A stretch of DNA of 64,000 nucleotides from Anaerolineaceae bacterium (lineage in GTDB: Bacteria; Chloroflexota; Anaerolineae; Anaerolineales; Anaerolineaceae). Position 1 is the first letter of the stretch. Each line of letters begins with the position of its first letter. Below the pieces are notes generated by a model. The model searched no databases. It saw only the letters and a program-made list of their open reading frames with translations, and was not told the DNA's origin. A program made the translations under genes and the position numbers. Shown piece after piece: positions 52,834 to 61,272 of the stretch. The stretch spans positions 182,345-246,344 of the forward strand of contig PABH01000020.1 in the NCBI GenBank assembly GCA_002702705.1, in the 5' to 3' direction.

Positions 52834-54078
52834 TTATTCATTGACTGGGTTATAAAAAAAGTTAGAAAGTGCTAAAGCGGATGCACCAACAATATTGGCA
52901 TCCCATCCAAATTGGGTTGGTTGAAGTGTAACTTTTTCACCAAGATTGGCAAAAGTGAGCGACTTGAGTTTTTTTTCGGTTTCATCTATAAAGGTATTTC
53001 CAGCATATCCAAATATACCGCCTAAAATAATTAGTTCAGGGTTAAGAATATTCACAAGATTGGATAACGCAATACCTAAATAACCAGCTTTATCCTTAAC
53101 CATTTCAGTAATATATGGATCACCATTATCGGCAGCTAAAAACACACGTTCAATTGGTTTTAGGTGAGCATGATCTGTGGCGTAAATATTAAGCAGAGAA
53201 TCGGGATTTTTTTCTGCAAGCAGATGAGCTTCCTGAATAATTACTGATTCAGAAATTATGGTTTCCAAACAACCATAATTCCCGCAACGGCAAGCAGCCC
53301 CACCTTTTGGAATTACAATCGTATGTCCAATTTCTCCCGCTCCGGCTCCACTTCCACGATAAACTTGCCCTTTTACCACAAATCCGGCTCCAACACCAAC
53401 CCGTCCGTAAATAAAAGCCAGGACATCAACATCTCTGCCATTACCAAACATTGCCTCACCGAGCGCCATTGTGCGGACGTTGTTATCAACAATAACCGGA
53501 ACGTTTAACTCTTTTTGGAGGATATTTTGAATAGGAATATTTTTCCATCCTAAACGGGGTGCAAGTACGTTAAGTCCTTGTTGATGATTTACCAGACCAG
53601 ATGCGCCGACCCCAATTCCAATGATCATTTTTTGATCAATATGGTTGTCTTCAATTAATAACCGAATGGCTTGAATAATTAAATTAATAACTTCTTGGGG
53701 ATCGTTATCCATTTCAAATTGATAATTTTTATTGGCCTTGATATTTGCATATAAGTCAGTTAATGCAATGCGAAAGGTCCCGATGCCAATGTGAACCCCA
53801 ATCGAAACGCGGGCATTCGGATTTAAACTTAACATGGTACGCGGTCTGCCTACCTGTCTTTTTTCTGTTGTATCTTGAACATTTTCCTCTAGTATGATTC
53901 CTTCATCCAGCATTTCAGAGGTGAGGTTTGTGATCGTGGTTGAAGATAACATTGTCTTTTGGGCTAATTCAGCCCGTGAGACATGTTGGTTATATAAAAA
54001 GCTGTGAAGAATAGCTTTTAAATTATGCGTCTTTAATAAATTTGCATTACTGCCAGAACGATATTTTGATTTTGTCAT
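52834..54078 (-). CDS. ROK family transcriptional regulator (NagC/XylR type)
   Basis: Sugar-responsive repressor of the adjoining transport operon. The 414 residues have an N-terminal winged helix (about 15-75: NQHVSRAELAQKTMLSSTTITNL region) and a sugar-kinase-like ROK domain with IGVGASGLV, GAGAGEIGHT and the zinc site CRCGNYGCLET. It is transcribed in the same direction as the sugar ABC genes, 95 nt upstream. A TATAAT box lies about 37 nt before its ATG. Repression and relief by the transported sugar are inferred from the family. Confidence 0.92.
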   Translation of the reverse strand: MTKSKYRSGSNANLLKTHNLKAILHSFLYNQHVSRAELAQKTMLSSTTITNLTSEMLDEGIILEENVQDTTEKRQVGRPRTMLSLNPNARVSIGVHIGIGTFRIALTDLYANIKANKNYQFEMDNDPQEVINLIIQAIRLLIEDNHIDQKMIIGIGVGASGLVNHQQGLNVLAPRLGWKNIPIQNILQKELNVPVIVDNNVRTMALGEAMFGNGRDVDVLAFIYGRVGVGAGFVVKGQVYRGSGAGAGEIGHTIVIPKGGAACRCGNYGCLETIISESVIIQEAHLLAEKNPDSLLNIYATDHAHLKPIERVFLAADNGDPYITEMVKDKAGYLGIALSNLVNILNPELIILGGIFGYAGNTFIDETEKKLKSLTFANLGEKVTLQPTQFGWDANIVGASALALSNFFYNPVNE

Positions 54079-54269
54079 GGGTGATGGGGAATTATTTTTT
54101 CAATTTGATAAATTAATTATAATGGGTAAAAATTGAAAGTCAAGCAATTTTTTGTGGCAATATTCACAAAGGTTTGTCAGAATGATGTCATTTCTTTATC
54201 ATTGTTTTATCAAGCAACTTCTGTCACTTCATGTAACCATATTGGTAGAAGAGAAATGGAGGTTGTCTT

Positions 54270-55958
54270 ATGAATACAAGAAGGTTTTTAGTGTTTATTT
54301 TGGTAGTTATGGTTGTAATAGGTTCGGCTTGCCAACCTGCTGCCAGTCCGTCTGATTCTATTAAAATTGGTGAATCTTTAGGGGGAAATCATGGGCAAAC
54401 CCAACCTAAGCCGGAATCGGTTGAAAACCCTGCCTCGGTTGAATCTCCAAGCGGAGAGCCATCTACTACGGAAAATAAACAAGATGGTGGTCCAACTCGG
54501 ATTGATAATGCTCCCTCACCACAGCCAACACAAGCTTATCAACCAGAAATTATGGAAGGTGAGTATTACTCCGAAGAATCCTTCCCTTATTGGGATAATC
54601 AGTTTGATGATTATGGTGTGAATCCCTTTGTAGCAACAAAACAAGATCATTTATCTACTTTTGCTTTAGATGTGGATACGGGTTCTTATTCCGTAATGCG
54701 CCGTTATCTTTCTGAAGGAAGTCTGCCACCCTTTGATGCGGTTCGGGTGGAAGAGTTTGTAAATTATTTTGACCCTGGTTATGAACCACCGGCTGATGAG
54801 GGATTTGCGATTTATGCTGATGGTGCCCTGAACCCATTTTCGTATGAGCAGACTTATTTGATTCGATATGGCATTCAGGGATATGAGGTGTCCGAGCGTA
54901 ATCGGAAACCTGCTAATTTGACATTTGTTATTGATATTTCCGGCTCAATGGATATGGAAAATCGGTTGGGTTTGGTAAAACGTTCTTTAGAATATTTGGT
55001 TGAGCAACTTAGAGCAGATGATCAGGTTGCCATCGTTGTCTTTGGCTCTCGAGCCAGGGTACATTTGCACCCTACCAGAGGGGATCAAAAACGACAAATA
55101 TTATCTGCTATTCGGCAATTAAGGACCGGTGGCTCAACCAATGCTGAGGCTGGATTAACAATGGGTTATCGCACAGCCTTATCGATGTTTGAAACCAAAA
55201 GCGTTAACCGGGTGATCTTATGTTCGGATGGGGTTGCAAATGTGGGTATGACAGGCCCAGAAGGTATTCTCAGTCAGGTTCAAGATTATGTGGATGAAGG
55301 TGTCTATCTGACTACGGTAGGTTTTGGTATGGGTAATTTTAATGACACTTTGATGGAGCAGTTGGCAGATCAGGGAGATGGTTTTTACGCCTATGTGGAT
55401 GATTTGGATGAAGCAAAAAAGATGTTTGTTGATGAAATTACCTCTACACTGCAAGTTATTGCGAGAGACGCTAAAGTTCAAGTAGATTTTAATCCTGATG
55501 TAGTAGAAGCATATCGTCTGGTGGGATATGAAAACCGGGATGTTGCCGATGAGGATTTTCGCAATGATACGGTGGATGCGGGCGAAATTGGTGCCGGCCA
55601 TCATGTAGTTGCTCTGTATGAAGTAACCCTTTATCCTGGTGCAGAAGGTCGAATTTCTACCGTGCAGTTACGCTGGGAGAGTCCGGATACGAGCCGGGTT
55701 ACAGAAACGAACGGTAATTTTAATACCTGGGACTTAAGTGAGCATTTTGAAGAAACTTCCCCATATTATCAATTGTCTGTCATCGTAATGCAATATGCTG
55801 AGATCTTACGTGAAAGCCCTTGGGCTTGGGATGTATCTATAGGTGATTTATCTAAAATGGCGGGAAGAATCAGGAAAAACTTTCGTTTTGATGCTGACGT
55901 GCTTGAATTTATCGATCTAATAAATTCAGCGGAGCGTATTATGGATCATGGTTGGTAA
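54270..55958 (+). CDS. VWA-domain lipoprotein, YfbK type
   Basis: A surface lipoprotein of 562 residues. Signal peptide and lipobox IGSAC (Cys21), a Pro/Ser/Glu linker (to about 110), the YfbK N-terminal domain (STFALDVDTGSYSVMRRYL, VRVEEFVNYF), a von Willebrand A domain with complete MIDAS DISGSMD and the later TGGST and LCSDGVAN segments, and a C-terminal domain ending in RIRKNFRFDADV...LINSAERI typical of YfbK. GGAGG lies about 8 nt before the ATG. Metal-dependent ligand binding is expected; the ligand is unknown. No AAA MoxR partner is adjacent. Confidence 0.92.
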   Translation: MNTRRFLVFILVVMVVIGSACQPAASPSDSIKIGESLGGNHGQTQPKPESVENPASVESPSGEPSTTENKQDGGPTRIDNAPSPQPTQAYQPEIMEGEYYSEESFPYWDNQFDDYGVNPFVATKQDHLSTFALDVDTGSYSVMRRYLSEGSLPPFDAVRVEEFVNYFDPGYEPPADEGFAIYADGALNPFSYEQTYLIRYGIQGYEVSERNRKPANLTFVIDISGSMDMENRLGLVKRSLEYLVEQLRADDQVAIVVFGSRARVHLHPTRGDQKRQILSAIRQLRTGGSTNAEAGLTMGYRTALSMFETKSVNRVILCSDGVANVGMTGPEGILSQVQDYVDEGVYLTTVGFGMGNFNDTLMEQLADQGDGFYAYVDDLDEAKKMFVDEITSTLQVIARDAKVQVDFNPDVVEAYRLVGYENRDVADEDFRNDTVDAGEIGAGHHVVALYEVTLYPGAEGRISTVQLRWESPDTSRVTETNGNFNTWDLSEHFEETSPYYQLSVIVMQYAEILRESPWAWDVSIGDLSKMAGRIRKNFRFDADVLEFIDLINSAERIMDHGW

Positions 55959-55969
55959 AAAAAACTACC

Positions 55970-55996
55970 GGGTGTGGAGAGACTTTCTCCACACCC
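55970..55996 (+). terminator. Hairpin after the VWA gene
   Basis: Arms GGGTGTGGAGA and TCTCCACACCC with loop GACTT, 11 nt after the stop. GC-rich and stable, but the following T run is weak (AGCTTTAGATT). Confidence 0.65.
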
Positions 55997-56044
55997 AGCT
56001 TTAGATTATGGTATCGGTTACTTCAAAAAATTTTTTATAAGAAA

Positions 56045-57100
56045 TTAAATTTCTGATGTAAAAAAGGTTTCTCGAAATTTCTCTTTGCGATACATTTTGT
56101 CTTTGAAGACAACAAAAACAACGATTACAAGCCATAAGAAAGTTAACCATAGGTCTGATGTTGGTAAAAAGTTAACCATAACATTAAAACAGGTGTGTAA
56201 AAATATCATCAAAAACAAATTTCCATTTGAACGATTATAAAACCATGCTAAAAATATGGATAATAAAATCCGAAATATCCACCCGCTAATCATTCCACTG
56301 ACAAGATCACCAGCGTATGTGCCGTTTAAATAAAGGGGGAGATGCCATAATGACCAAAATACGGAAACGATTAAGGCTGCCACCAGCGGACTGAATCTTT
56401 TTTGTAATTCTGGTTGCAAAAAGCCACGCCAGCCTGGTTCTTCCATACCGCCCTGGGTTAGTCCTACTGTTACAAAAGTTAATAGATATATTGGCAACGT
56501 TTCTAAAATCGGGGTTCCCCATAACGAAGGATATTCAATTTCCATTCCAAATAGAGAAGCAAGCAGCCAGGAGATCAGAATTAATGCTGGATAAAAGAAT
56601 AATCCAATAATTACCCATTTATCAATTTTTTTCCAAGGTACTATTGAAGACATTCTGTTTTTAATATTTGTGTTTTTTGCATAAGCGCTTGAAATTACCC
56701 AGCCGCCTACAAGACTTGCTAATACGACAGCAGCTAAAATCAAGAAATTAAGGCTAAGATTCTCCGCCAAAATGTCATAATTTGGAATATTTCCAACGAA
56801 ATATCTAATTGCTAAAACGCCAAAAATTAATAAAGTTGCAAAGATAAAGGCTACTATTCTTTTCGATGAACCATTTTTTCTTTTTTGACCCTTTAAACCT
56901 AAGGTAATAATCCCAGCTAAGGCAGGCCCAAAGCCACCAATTATTACCAAAGCCAAGACAAGTAAATTGTTTTGTGATTGAAAAGGAATGGCTGCTAGCC
57001 AAAATAGCCAAGTCCATGTAAAGTTGATTATTAAAAAAGTGGTTATTGGGTGGTTCTGAAAAAAATTCATAACACGTGGTTGTTGATTTGTTGTATTCAT
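56045..57100 (-). CDS. CPBP family intramembrane metalloprotease
   Basis: A CAAX-protease/bacteriocin-processing-type membrane protein, 351 residues, about nine helices. The catalytic motifs are EEPGWRG (EEx3R), FWSLWH (FxxxH) and HTCFNV (HxxxN/B). Some relatives process prenylated proteins or give bacteriocin self-immunity. AAGGAG is 6 nt before the ATG. It is the last gene of a run of small minus-strand genes downstream of the LAL regulator; whether these are co-regulated is not known. Confidence 0.92.
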   Translation of the reverse strand: MNTTNQQPRVMNFFQNHPITTFLIINFTWTWLFWLAAIPFQSQNNLLVLALVIIGGFGPALAGIITLGLKGQKRKNGSSKRIVAFIFATLLIFGVLAIRYFVGNIPNYDILAENLSLNFLILAAVVLASLVGGWVISSAYAKNTNIKNRMSSIVPWKKIDKWVIIGLFFYPALILISWLLASLFGMEIEYPSLWGTPILETLPIYLLTFVTVGLTQGGMEEPGWRGFLQPELQKRFSPLVAALIVSVFWSLWHLPLYLNGTYAGDLVSGMISGWIFRILLSIFLAWFYNRSNGNLFLMIFLHTCFNVMVNFLPTSDLWLTFLWLVIVVFVVFKDKMYRKEKFRETFFTSEI

Positions 57101-57163
57101 TTTTTCTCCTTGATTGTTATATAAAAATATCTGTAACTATTTTCTGAGTTTGATATATTTTTT

Positions 57164-57409
57164 TTATTTTGTTTGTAGATTTTCATTATTTTGTGGCTCT
57201 AGTTGTTGTAAAGAACGTAATTCCAGTCCAAGATCTCGAATGCGATTTAATACGCCATGTAAACCTGATTGATCGATTGCATAACATTCGATTTGGGTTT
57301 CTCCACTTGGTTTTAAAATGAGCTTATACCCTTCAAAGTAACGATTTGCGCGTTCTTCTAACAATCCAGAGACAATAATTTGATAGTTATATAATGTTTT
57401 GTTATTCAT
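57164..57409 (-). CDS. Small soluble hypothetical protein
   Basis: The 81 residues start MNNKTLYNYQIIVSGLLEERANRYFEG (first part shown in two: MNNKTLYNYQIIVSGLL and EERANRYFEG) and contain IECYAIDQSGLHGVLNRIRD. The beta-alpha-beta pattern and ending resemble ACT-like or small ferredoxin-fold proteins without cofactors. It has no signal peptide. Lies between the lipoprotein and CPBP genes. Family not recognised. Confidence 0.65.
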   Translation of the reverse strand: MNNKTLYNYQIIVSGLLEERANRYFEGYKLILKPSGETQIECYAIDQSGLHGVLNRIRDLGLELRSLQQLEPQNNENLQTK

Positions 57410-57438
57410 TTGATTGCTTTCGTAAAAAAATGATTTTG

Positions 57439-57468
57439 AGGGTTAGGTAAACAAGTTTGCCTAACCCT
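57439..57468 (-). terminator. Hairpin after the small lipoprotein gene
   Basis: AGGGTTAGG/CCTAACCCT with an inner AAAC/GTTT pairing, 7 nt after the lipoprotein stop on the minus strand. A T run follows only 10 nt later, so termination may be partial. Confidence 0.6.
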
Positions 57469-57475
57469 TGGCGTA

Positions 57476-58018
57476 TTATTCAATTGAACTGATTAAGTTC
57501 TCAACGGTTAGTTGATTCCAATTTTCTACCGGTTCAGAAAAGACCAATAAGGTCGGTCCGTTTTTCCCCTGAAAGACAACCATTGCCTGGCGGTAATCGT
57601 TTCCTTCTCCATTAATGGCTTCACTAATTATGAGGGTAGCTTCTTCACCACGTACTGAAATGGTTTTGGTCTCCAGAATTTTGCTTCTATTATTGCGATC
57701 AAATGATCCGGGGGAAAGTTTTTCAAACATTTCTGAAAGATTTTCTTCGTCTGCTTGGTTTTCCGATTGCACAAAGTATAGATGGCTCATATCTTCGGTT
57801 CCTTTATAGGATACGAGTGTGTAACCCATCATTTCAGCACTGACTTCAGGTACAAACCCTGTTGGTAAAACAAAACTAACCATTTGTTCGGCAGATTTAT
57901 TTACCTTTTCCGGATTTGTTTGTAGTGCAATTGAGTTCTTTGAACAGGCTGACAATAAAGTTGCGAATAGTATTGTGATTATTAAAATTGGTGTGAAGTT
58001 TTTTGATTTGTTTTTCAT
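57476..58018 (-). CDS. Small lipoprotein, function unknown
   Basis: The 180 residues have a signal peptide with lipobox LLSAC (Cys25) and a single alpha/beta domain of about 140 residues (MVSFVLPTGFVPEVS, MMGYTLVSYKG, GEEATLIISEA). Proteins with this kind of domain occur as extracellular lipoproteins of unknown role. AAAGGAG is 9 nt before the ATG. Directly follows a small lysine-rich gene candidate. Confidence 0.72.
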   Translation of the reverse strand: MKNKSKNFTPILIITILFATLLSACSKNSIALQTNPEKVNKSAEQMVSFVLPTGFVPEVSAEMMGYTLVSYKGTEDMSHLYFVQSENQADEENLSEMFEKLSPGSFDRNNRSKILETKTISVRGEEATLIISEAINGEGNDYRQAMVVFQGKNGPTLLVFSEPVENWNQLTVENLISSIE

Positions 58019-58055
58019 TTTTTTATCTCCTTTGATAAAAGTATTTTTTTAGGTT

Positions 58056-58235
58056 TCAAATTCCCAGATCATTTAAGAAAAAAATTGTTTCCTTGATTAA
58101 TTTATTTGATTTTTTATCAATCACTATTTGAGGTACGTGGTGTGGCTGTTCGTTTTCACTGATGTTTTTTGATTCTTTTACAAACAAATTGATTTCGGAT
58201 TTTTTTGTTTTTACTTTCAGCGTTTTTGTTTTCAT
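58056..58235 (-). CDS. Candidate 59-residue lysine-rich small protein
   Basis: ATG 58235 with AGGA 8 nt upstream opens a frame to TGA 58058-58056. The first half is basic (MKTKTLKVKTKKSEINLFV), the second ends LIKETIFFLNDLGI. It lies 37 nt upstream of the lipoprotein gene, on the same strand. The mix of Lys/Asn-rich and hydrophobic segments recalls small precursor peptides, but nothing specific supports that. Moderate to low confidence that it is translated. Confidence 0.42.
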   Translation of the reverse strand: MKTKTLKVKTKKSEINLFVKESKNISENEQPHHVPQIVIDKKSNKLIKETIFFLNDLGI

Positions 58236-58298
58236 TTCTTTTTCCTGAAAAATCCAGATAAGTTCTTACCAGACAAGTAAAGTTTAACTTTTGAATGC

Positions 58299-58324
58299 AA
58301 AAAGGTCGCCTATCTTTCGATAGG
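58299..58324 (-). terminator. Terminator-like hairpin after the LAL regulator gene
   Basis: CCTATC-GAAA-GATAGG on the minus strand, then CGACC and five T. Short stem but with a stable tetraloop; 116 nt after the regulator's stop. Confidence 0.5.
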
Positions 58325-58439
58325 TTGATAGGTAGGTTTAACACGTGACAATAAAACAAACAAAGGATCCAAAATCTCTAGGTTTGGTTCCTGTTTTTAT
58401 AATCTAAAGCAAAAAACTGGTTGGCTGGTAACGAAAATT

Positions 58440-61115
58440 TTACTTAATGCCTAATTCATGGGCGCGAACGATGGCTTGTGAACGATTTTTCACACCTAAT
58501 TTTTGAAGGATATTATGAACATGCCATTTGGCTGTCCCCACACTGATATACAGTTCATCGGCAATATCCTGATTTGATTTTCCATCAACAATCAATTTTA
58601 AAACGTTGATTTCCTGGTCACTTAAGGGAGCGATTAACTGGATATTAAATGCATTTTGATTTTCTTGTGTTTCGGAATATAAAGATAATATCCCATCAAT
58701 AAAATCTGGCGCAACAGAACGAGAGGCTGTTAAAAGCGATTGAAGCTGCCGGCCTTTTTTGGGGTAAAAAACACTTCGATAACCTTCAGGAATAGCTAGA
58801 TTTAATAATTTTTCGAAAGCTGTCATGGCTTGTAAATTTTTATTAAGTTTTTGATACGCTATGGCTTGTGTCATATAAACCCCCATTAATCGTCTGTGAC
58901 AACCTTCTTTTAAATCTTCTTGTTCTAAATTTATCAAAATGTCAATTGCTTGTTGTGGTTGTTCGGCTGCTACCAAGTAACGCGCATGCAAATGTTGTAA
59001 GACCTGTTCCGCCTTTGGTAAATTGGAAGGTATCAAAGATTCTAATTCACTTAAATTTTGTTTTGCTTCAATCAGTTTCATCGACCATAAATATAATTGA
59101 GTATGGGAAAAGGCCATTTTAAAAGTGACCATCATCGCGTTTTTTTGACGAGCGATTTCTGCAGTTTCTTTTAAAAGTTCAAATGCCTGATCTGGTTTGC
59201 CTTGATCAAAGGCAATATTTGCAAGAATAATTTCCGCATCTCCACCCAAAATGATATGAGAAAATAAACGTTTGGATAATTTAATTCCTTCAGCGGCAAA
59301 AAATTCCGCTTCTTCATAATCTCCTTTTTCAAAACATATGGATGACAGCGGACTATAAATAATACCTAAAATTGGCAAATCATTTCCTTGGTGATCAACA
59401 TATTCTCTTAAGGCAGTGCGGCATAATGTTTCAGCTTCACGTAACTGACCCATCTCAATTAAATTGAATACTAGATTTGCCAATGCACCTAAACTCAAAA
59501 AACCATTTTTTTTGTCCCGGCCAATTTGGTAAGCTGTCCGAAAAATCTGGCTGGATTCTGGAAGTTGGGTATCCCAGGCATACGCTGAGCCAAGAGAGAT
59601 CATGGCGATAACTCTGAAAAACCACTCTTCTTCATTAAGTTGGTCAAGGGCGGAGAGAGCAAACGATTTGGTTTTACTATTTCCTGTTGTTAATCCAAAC
59701 CAAGCTTGGATGGCGTTAAGCCTACCGGATGCTGATAAATTGGATGGGCCTTGAAAATTTTGAAAAGTTTGTTTCGCAAAATTTACAGCCTGATCAATTT
59801 GCCCAGTTAATAATAGAGAAAGGGCATAATAGGAAGCCAGGTCAGGGTCCTCTCGTAAATTATTTTCAGGCAAGGTAATTAACCAGTTCAATAGGATTTG
59901 AACCTCACCATTTTTTAATAAATCAATTGCTAAAAGCCCCATCAGGCGGGAAGCATTGGCTACATCTTGAATTTCCAGATAATGATAAATGGCGTCAGAC
60001 AATAATCCCTTCTCCTCAAACCATTGGGCTGCTTGGGTATGAACCTTGCTTGCATCTTGTGGAGAAAGACCCGCTTTTAACACTTCTGAAAATAAGTGGT
60101 GGTACCGGTACCATTCGCGGTAATCATCTAATGGCACCAAAAATAAATTTGCCCGTTCAATGTGCTGCAAAATTTTAGGTGTGTTTGGATTGTGCGAAAT
60201 CACCTGGCACAGTTCCATATTAAAACGCTTTAATAAAGCAGTTCTGTTTAGGAAATCCTGAATCTCCGGGGTTTGGATTCGTAATACTTCTTCAACAAGA
60301 TAGTCAATCACATATCGATGACTGCCGCTGAATTTTTTAATAAATAATAAGGGATTTGGATTGGATTGAAGTGCTAATCCTGCCAGTTGTAAACCAGCAG
60401 CCCATCCTTCGGTTCTTTTTTCAAGGACAGAGATCATTTCATCTTCCAGATTTAACTGCATGGCGTGATTCAAAAAATGTTTGGTTTCACGTTGATCAAA
60501 TGATAAATCTTTTGCGCGAATTTCAGTTAATAAACTGCGCACACGAAGTCGTGCTAATGGCAAGGGGGGATCGGATCGAGTTGTTAGAATTAAATGAATT
60601 CCTAACGGCATGTGGTTTATAAGATTTTCAATGATCTCATGAATTTGAGGGTTCTGAATAAGGTGATAGTCATCAAAAATAAAAATTAATCGGTCAGTAA
60701 GATTGAGTAAATCATTGATAAATTCCGATAAAATTTCTGGTATGGGTGGGATTTGCGGCATGCCTAACAAACTTTTGGCACGCTCACCAATGGTGGAATT
60801 GATTTTTTGAGTTGCCAATATCAAAAAATTCAGGAACCGAGCCGGATCATTATCACTGGATTCCAAGGATAACCAGCATATTTTCGATTTTCCTACCGTT
60901 TTAAATTGAGACGGAAATTGATCAATGTTGGTTAATGAATTGATCAACTCTATGGCGATCGTTGTTTTACCATAACCAGCAGGCGCAGAAATCAAAGTAA
61001 GTTTTCGGTTTTCTACGAGACCACTCATTAATTTTGTGATGAGTTCTGTCCGTGGAATACCGTTTGTGCGCCAGGCGGGAATATAAAATTTTGTTTCAAG
61101 AAGATTATTGATCAT
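58440..61115 (-). CDS. MalT-like LuxR-family ATPase regulator (LAL)
   Basis: A large ATP-binding transcription activator, 891 residues. Start: LLETKFYIPAWRTNGIPRTEL; Walker A LISAPAGYGKTT (about 40-51); Walker B FIFDDYHLI (about 142-150). The middle (about 340-800) is made of TPR-like helical repeats that sense a ligand. The C-terminal LuxR helix-turn-helix (about 825-891) reads LSDQEINVLKLIVDGKSN and SVGTAKWHVHNILQKLGVK. In MalT the ligand is maltotriose; here it is unknown. The targets may be the small lipoprotein and CPBP genes downstream or elsewhere. Confidence 0.94.
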   Translation of the reverse strand: MINNLLETKFYIPAWRTNGIPRTELITKLMSGLVENRKLTLISAPAGYGKTTIAIELINSLTNIDQFPSQFKTVGKSKICWLSLESSDNDPARFLNFLILATQKINSTIGERAKSLLGMPQIPPIPEILSEFINDLLNLTDRLIFIFDDYHLIQNPQIHEIIENLINHMPLGIHLILTTRSDPPLPLARLRVRSLLTEIRAKDLSFDQRETKHFLNHAMQLNLEDEMISVLEKRTEGWAAGLQLAGLALQSNPNPLLFIKKFSGSHRYVIDYLVEEVLRIQTPEIQDFLNRTALLKRFNMELCQVISHNPNTPKILQHIERANLFLVPLDDYREWYRYHHLFSEVLKAGLSPQDASKVHTQAAQWFEEKGLLSDAIYHYLEIQDVANASRLMGLLAIDLLKNGEVQILLNWLITLPENNLREDPDLASYYALSLLLTGQIDQAVNFAKQTFQNFQGPSNLSASGRLNAIQAWFGLTTGNSKTKSFALSALDQLNEEEWFFRVIAMISLGSAYAWDTQLPESSQIFRTAYQIGRDKKNGFLSLGALANLVFNLIEMGQLREAETLCRTALREYVDHQGNDLPILGIIYSPLSSICFEKGDYEEAEFFAAEGIKLSKRLFSHIILGGDAEIILANIAFDQGKPDQAFELLKETAEIARQKNAMMVTFKMAFSHTQLYLWSMKLIEAKQNLSELESLIPSNLPKAEQVLQHLHARYLVAAEQPQQAIDILINLEQEDLKEGCHRRLMGVYMTQAIAYQKLNKNLQAMTAFEKLLNLAIPEGYRSVFYPKKGRQLQSLLTASRSVAPDFIDGILSLYSETQENQNAFNIQLIAPLSDQEINVLKLIVDGKSNQDIADELYISVGTAKWHVHNILQKLGVKNRSQAIVRAHELGIK

Positions 61116-61272
61116 ATTTTTTGAGAACCAGTTATGTGAAAATTTTTTTTAGGAAACAAAGAAAAATAATTGGGTTAATATGCATCATACAAAAAGTTAA
61201 TTTTATTTATATAAACAAACATTAAAATTAAACAATGAGAATTTTATTAACGAGTGTTATCGAGGTGAATTT

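Noticed and set aside
58156..58359. 67-residue minus-strand frame overlapping the small gene candidate
   Set aside because: No ribosome site, runs through the terminator-like hairpin, and composition looks random; the 59-codon frame at 58056-58235 is better supported.
61116..61272. CIRCE or similar heat-shock operator upstream of clpB
   Set aside because: No TTAGCACTC-N9-GAGTGCTAA type inverted repeat was found.
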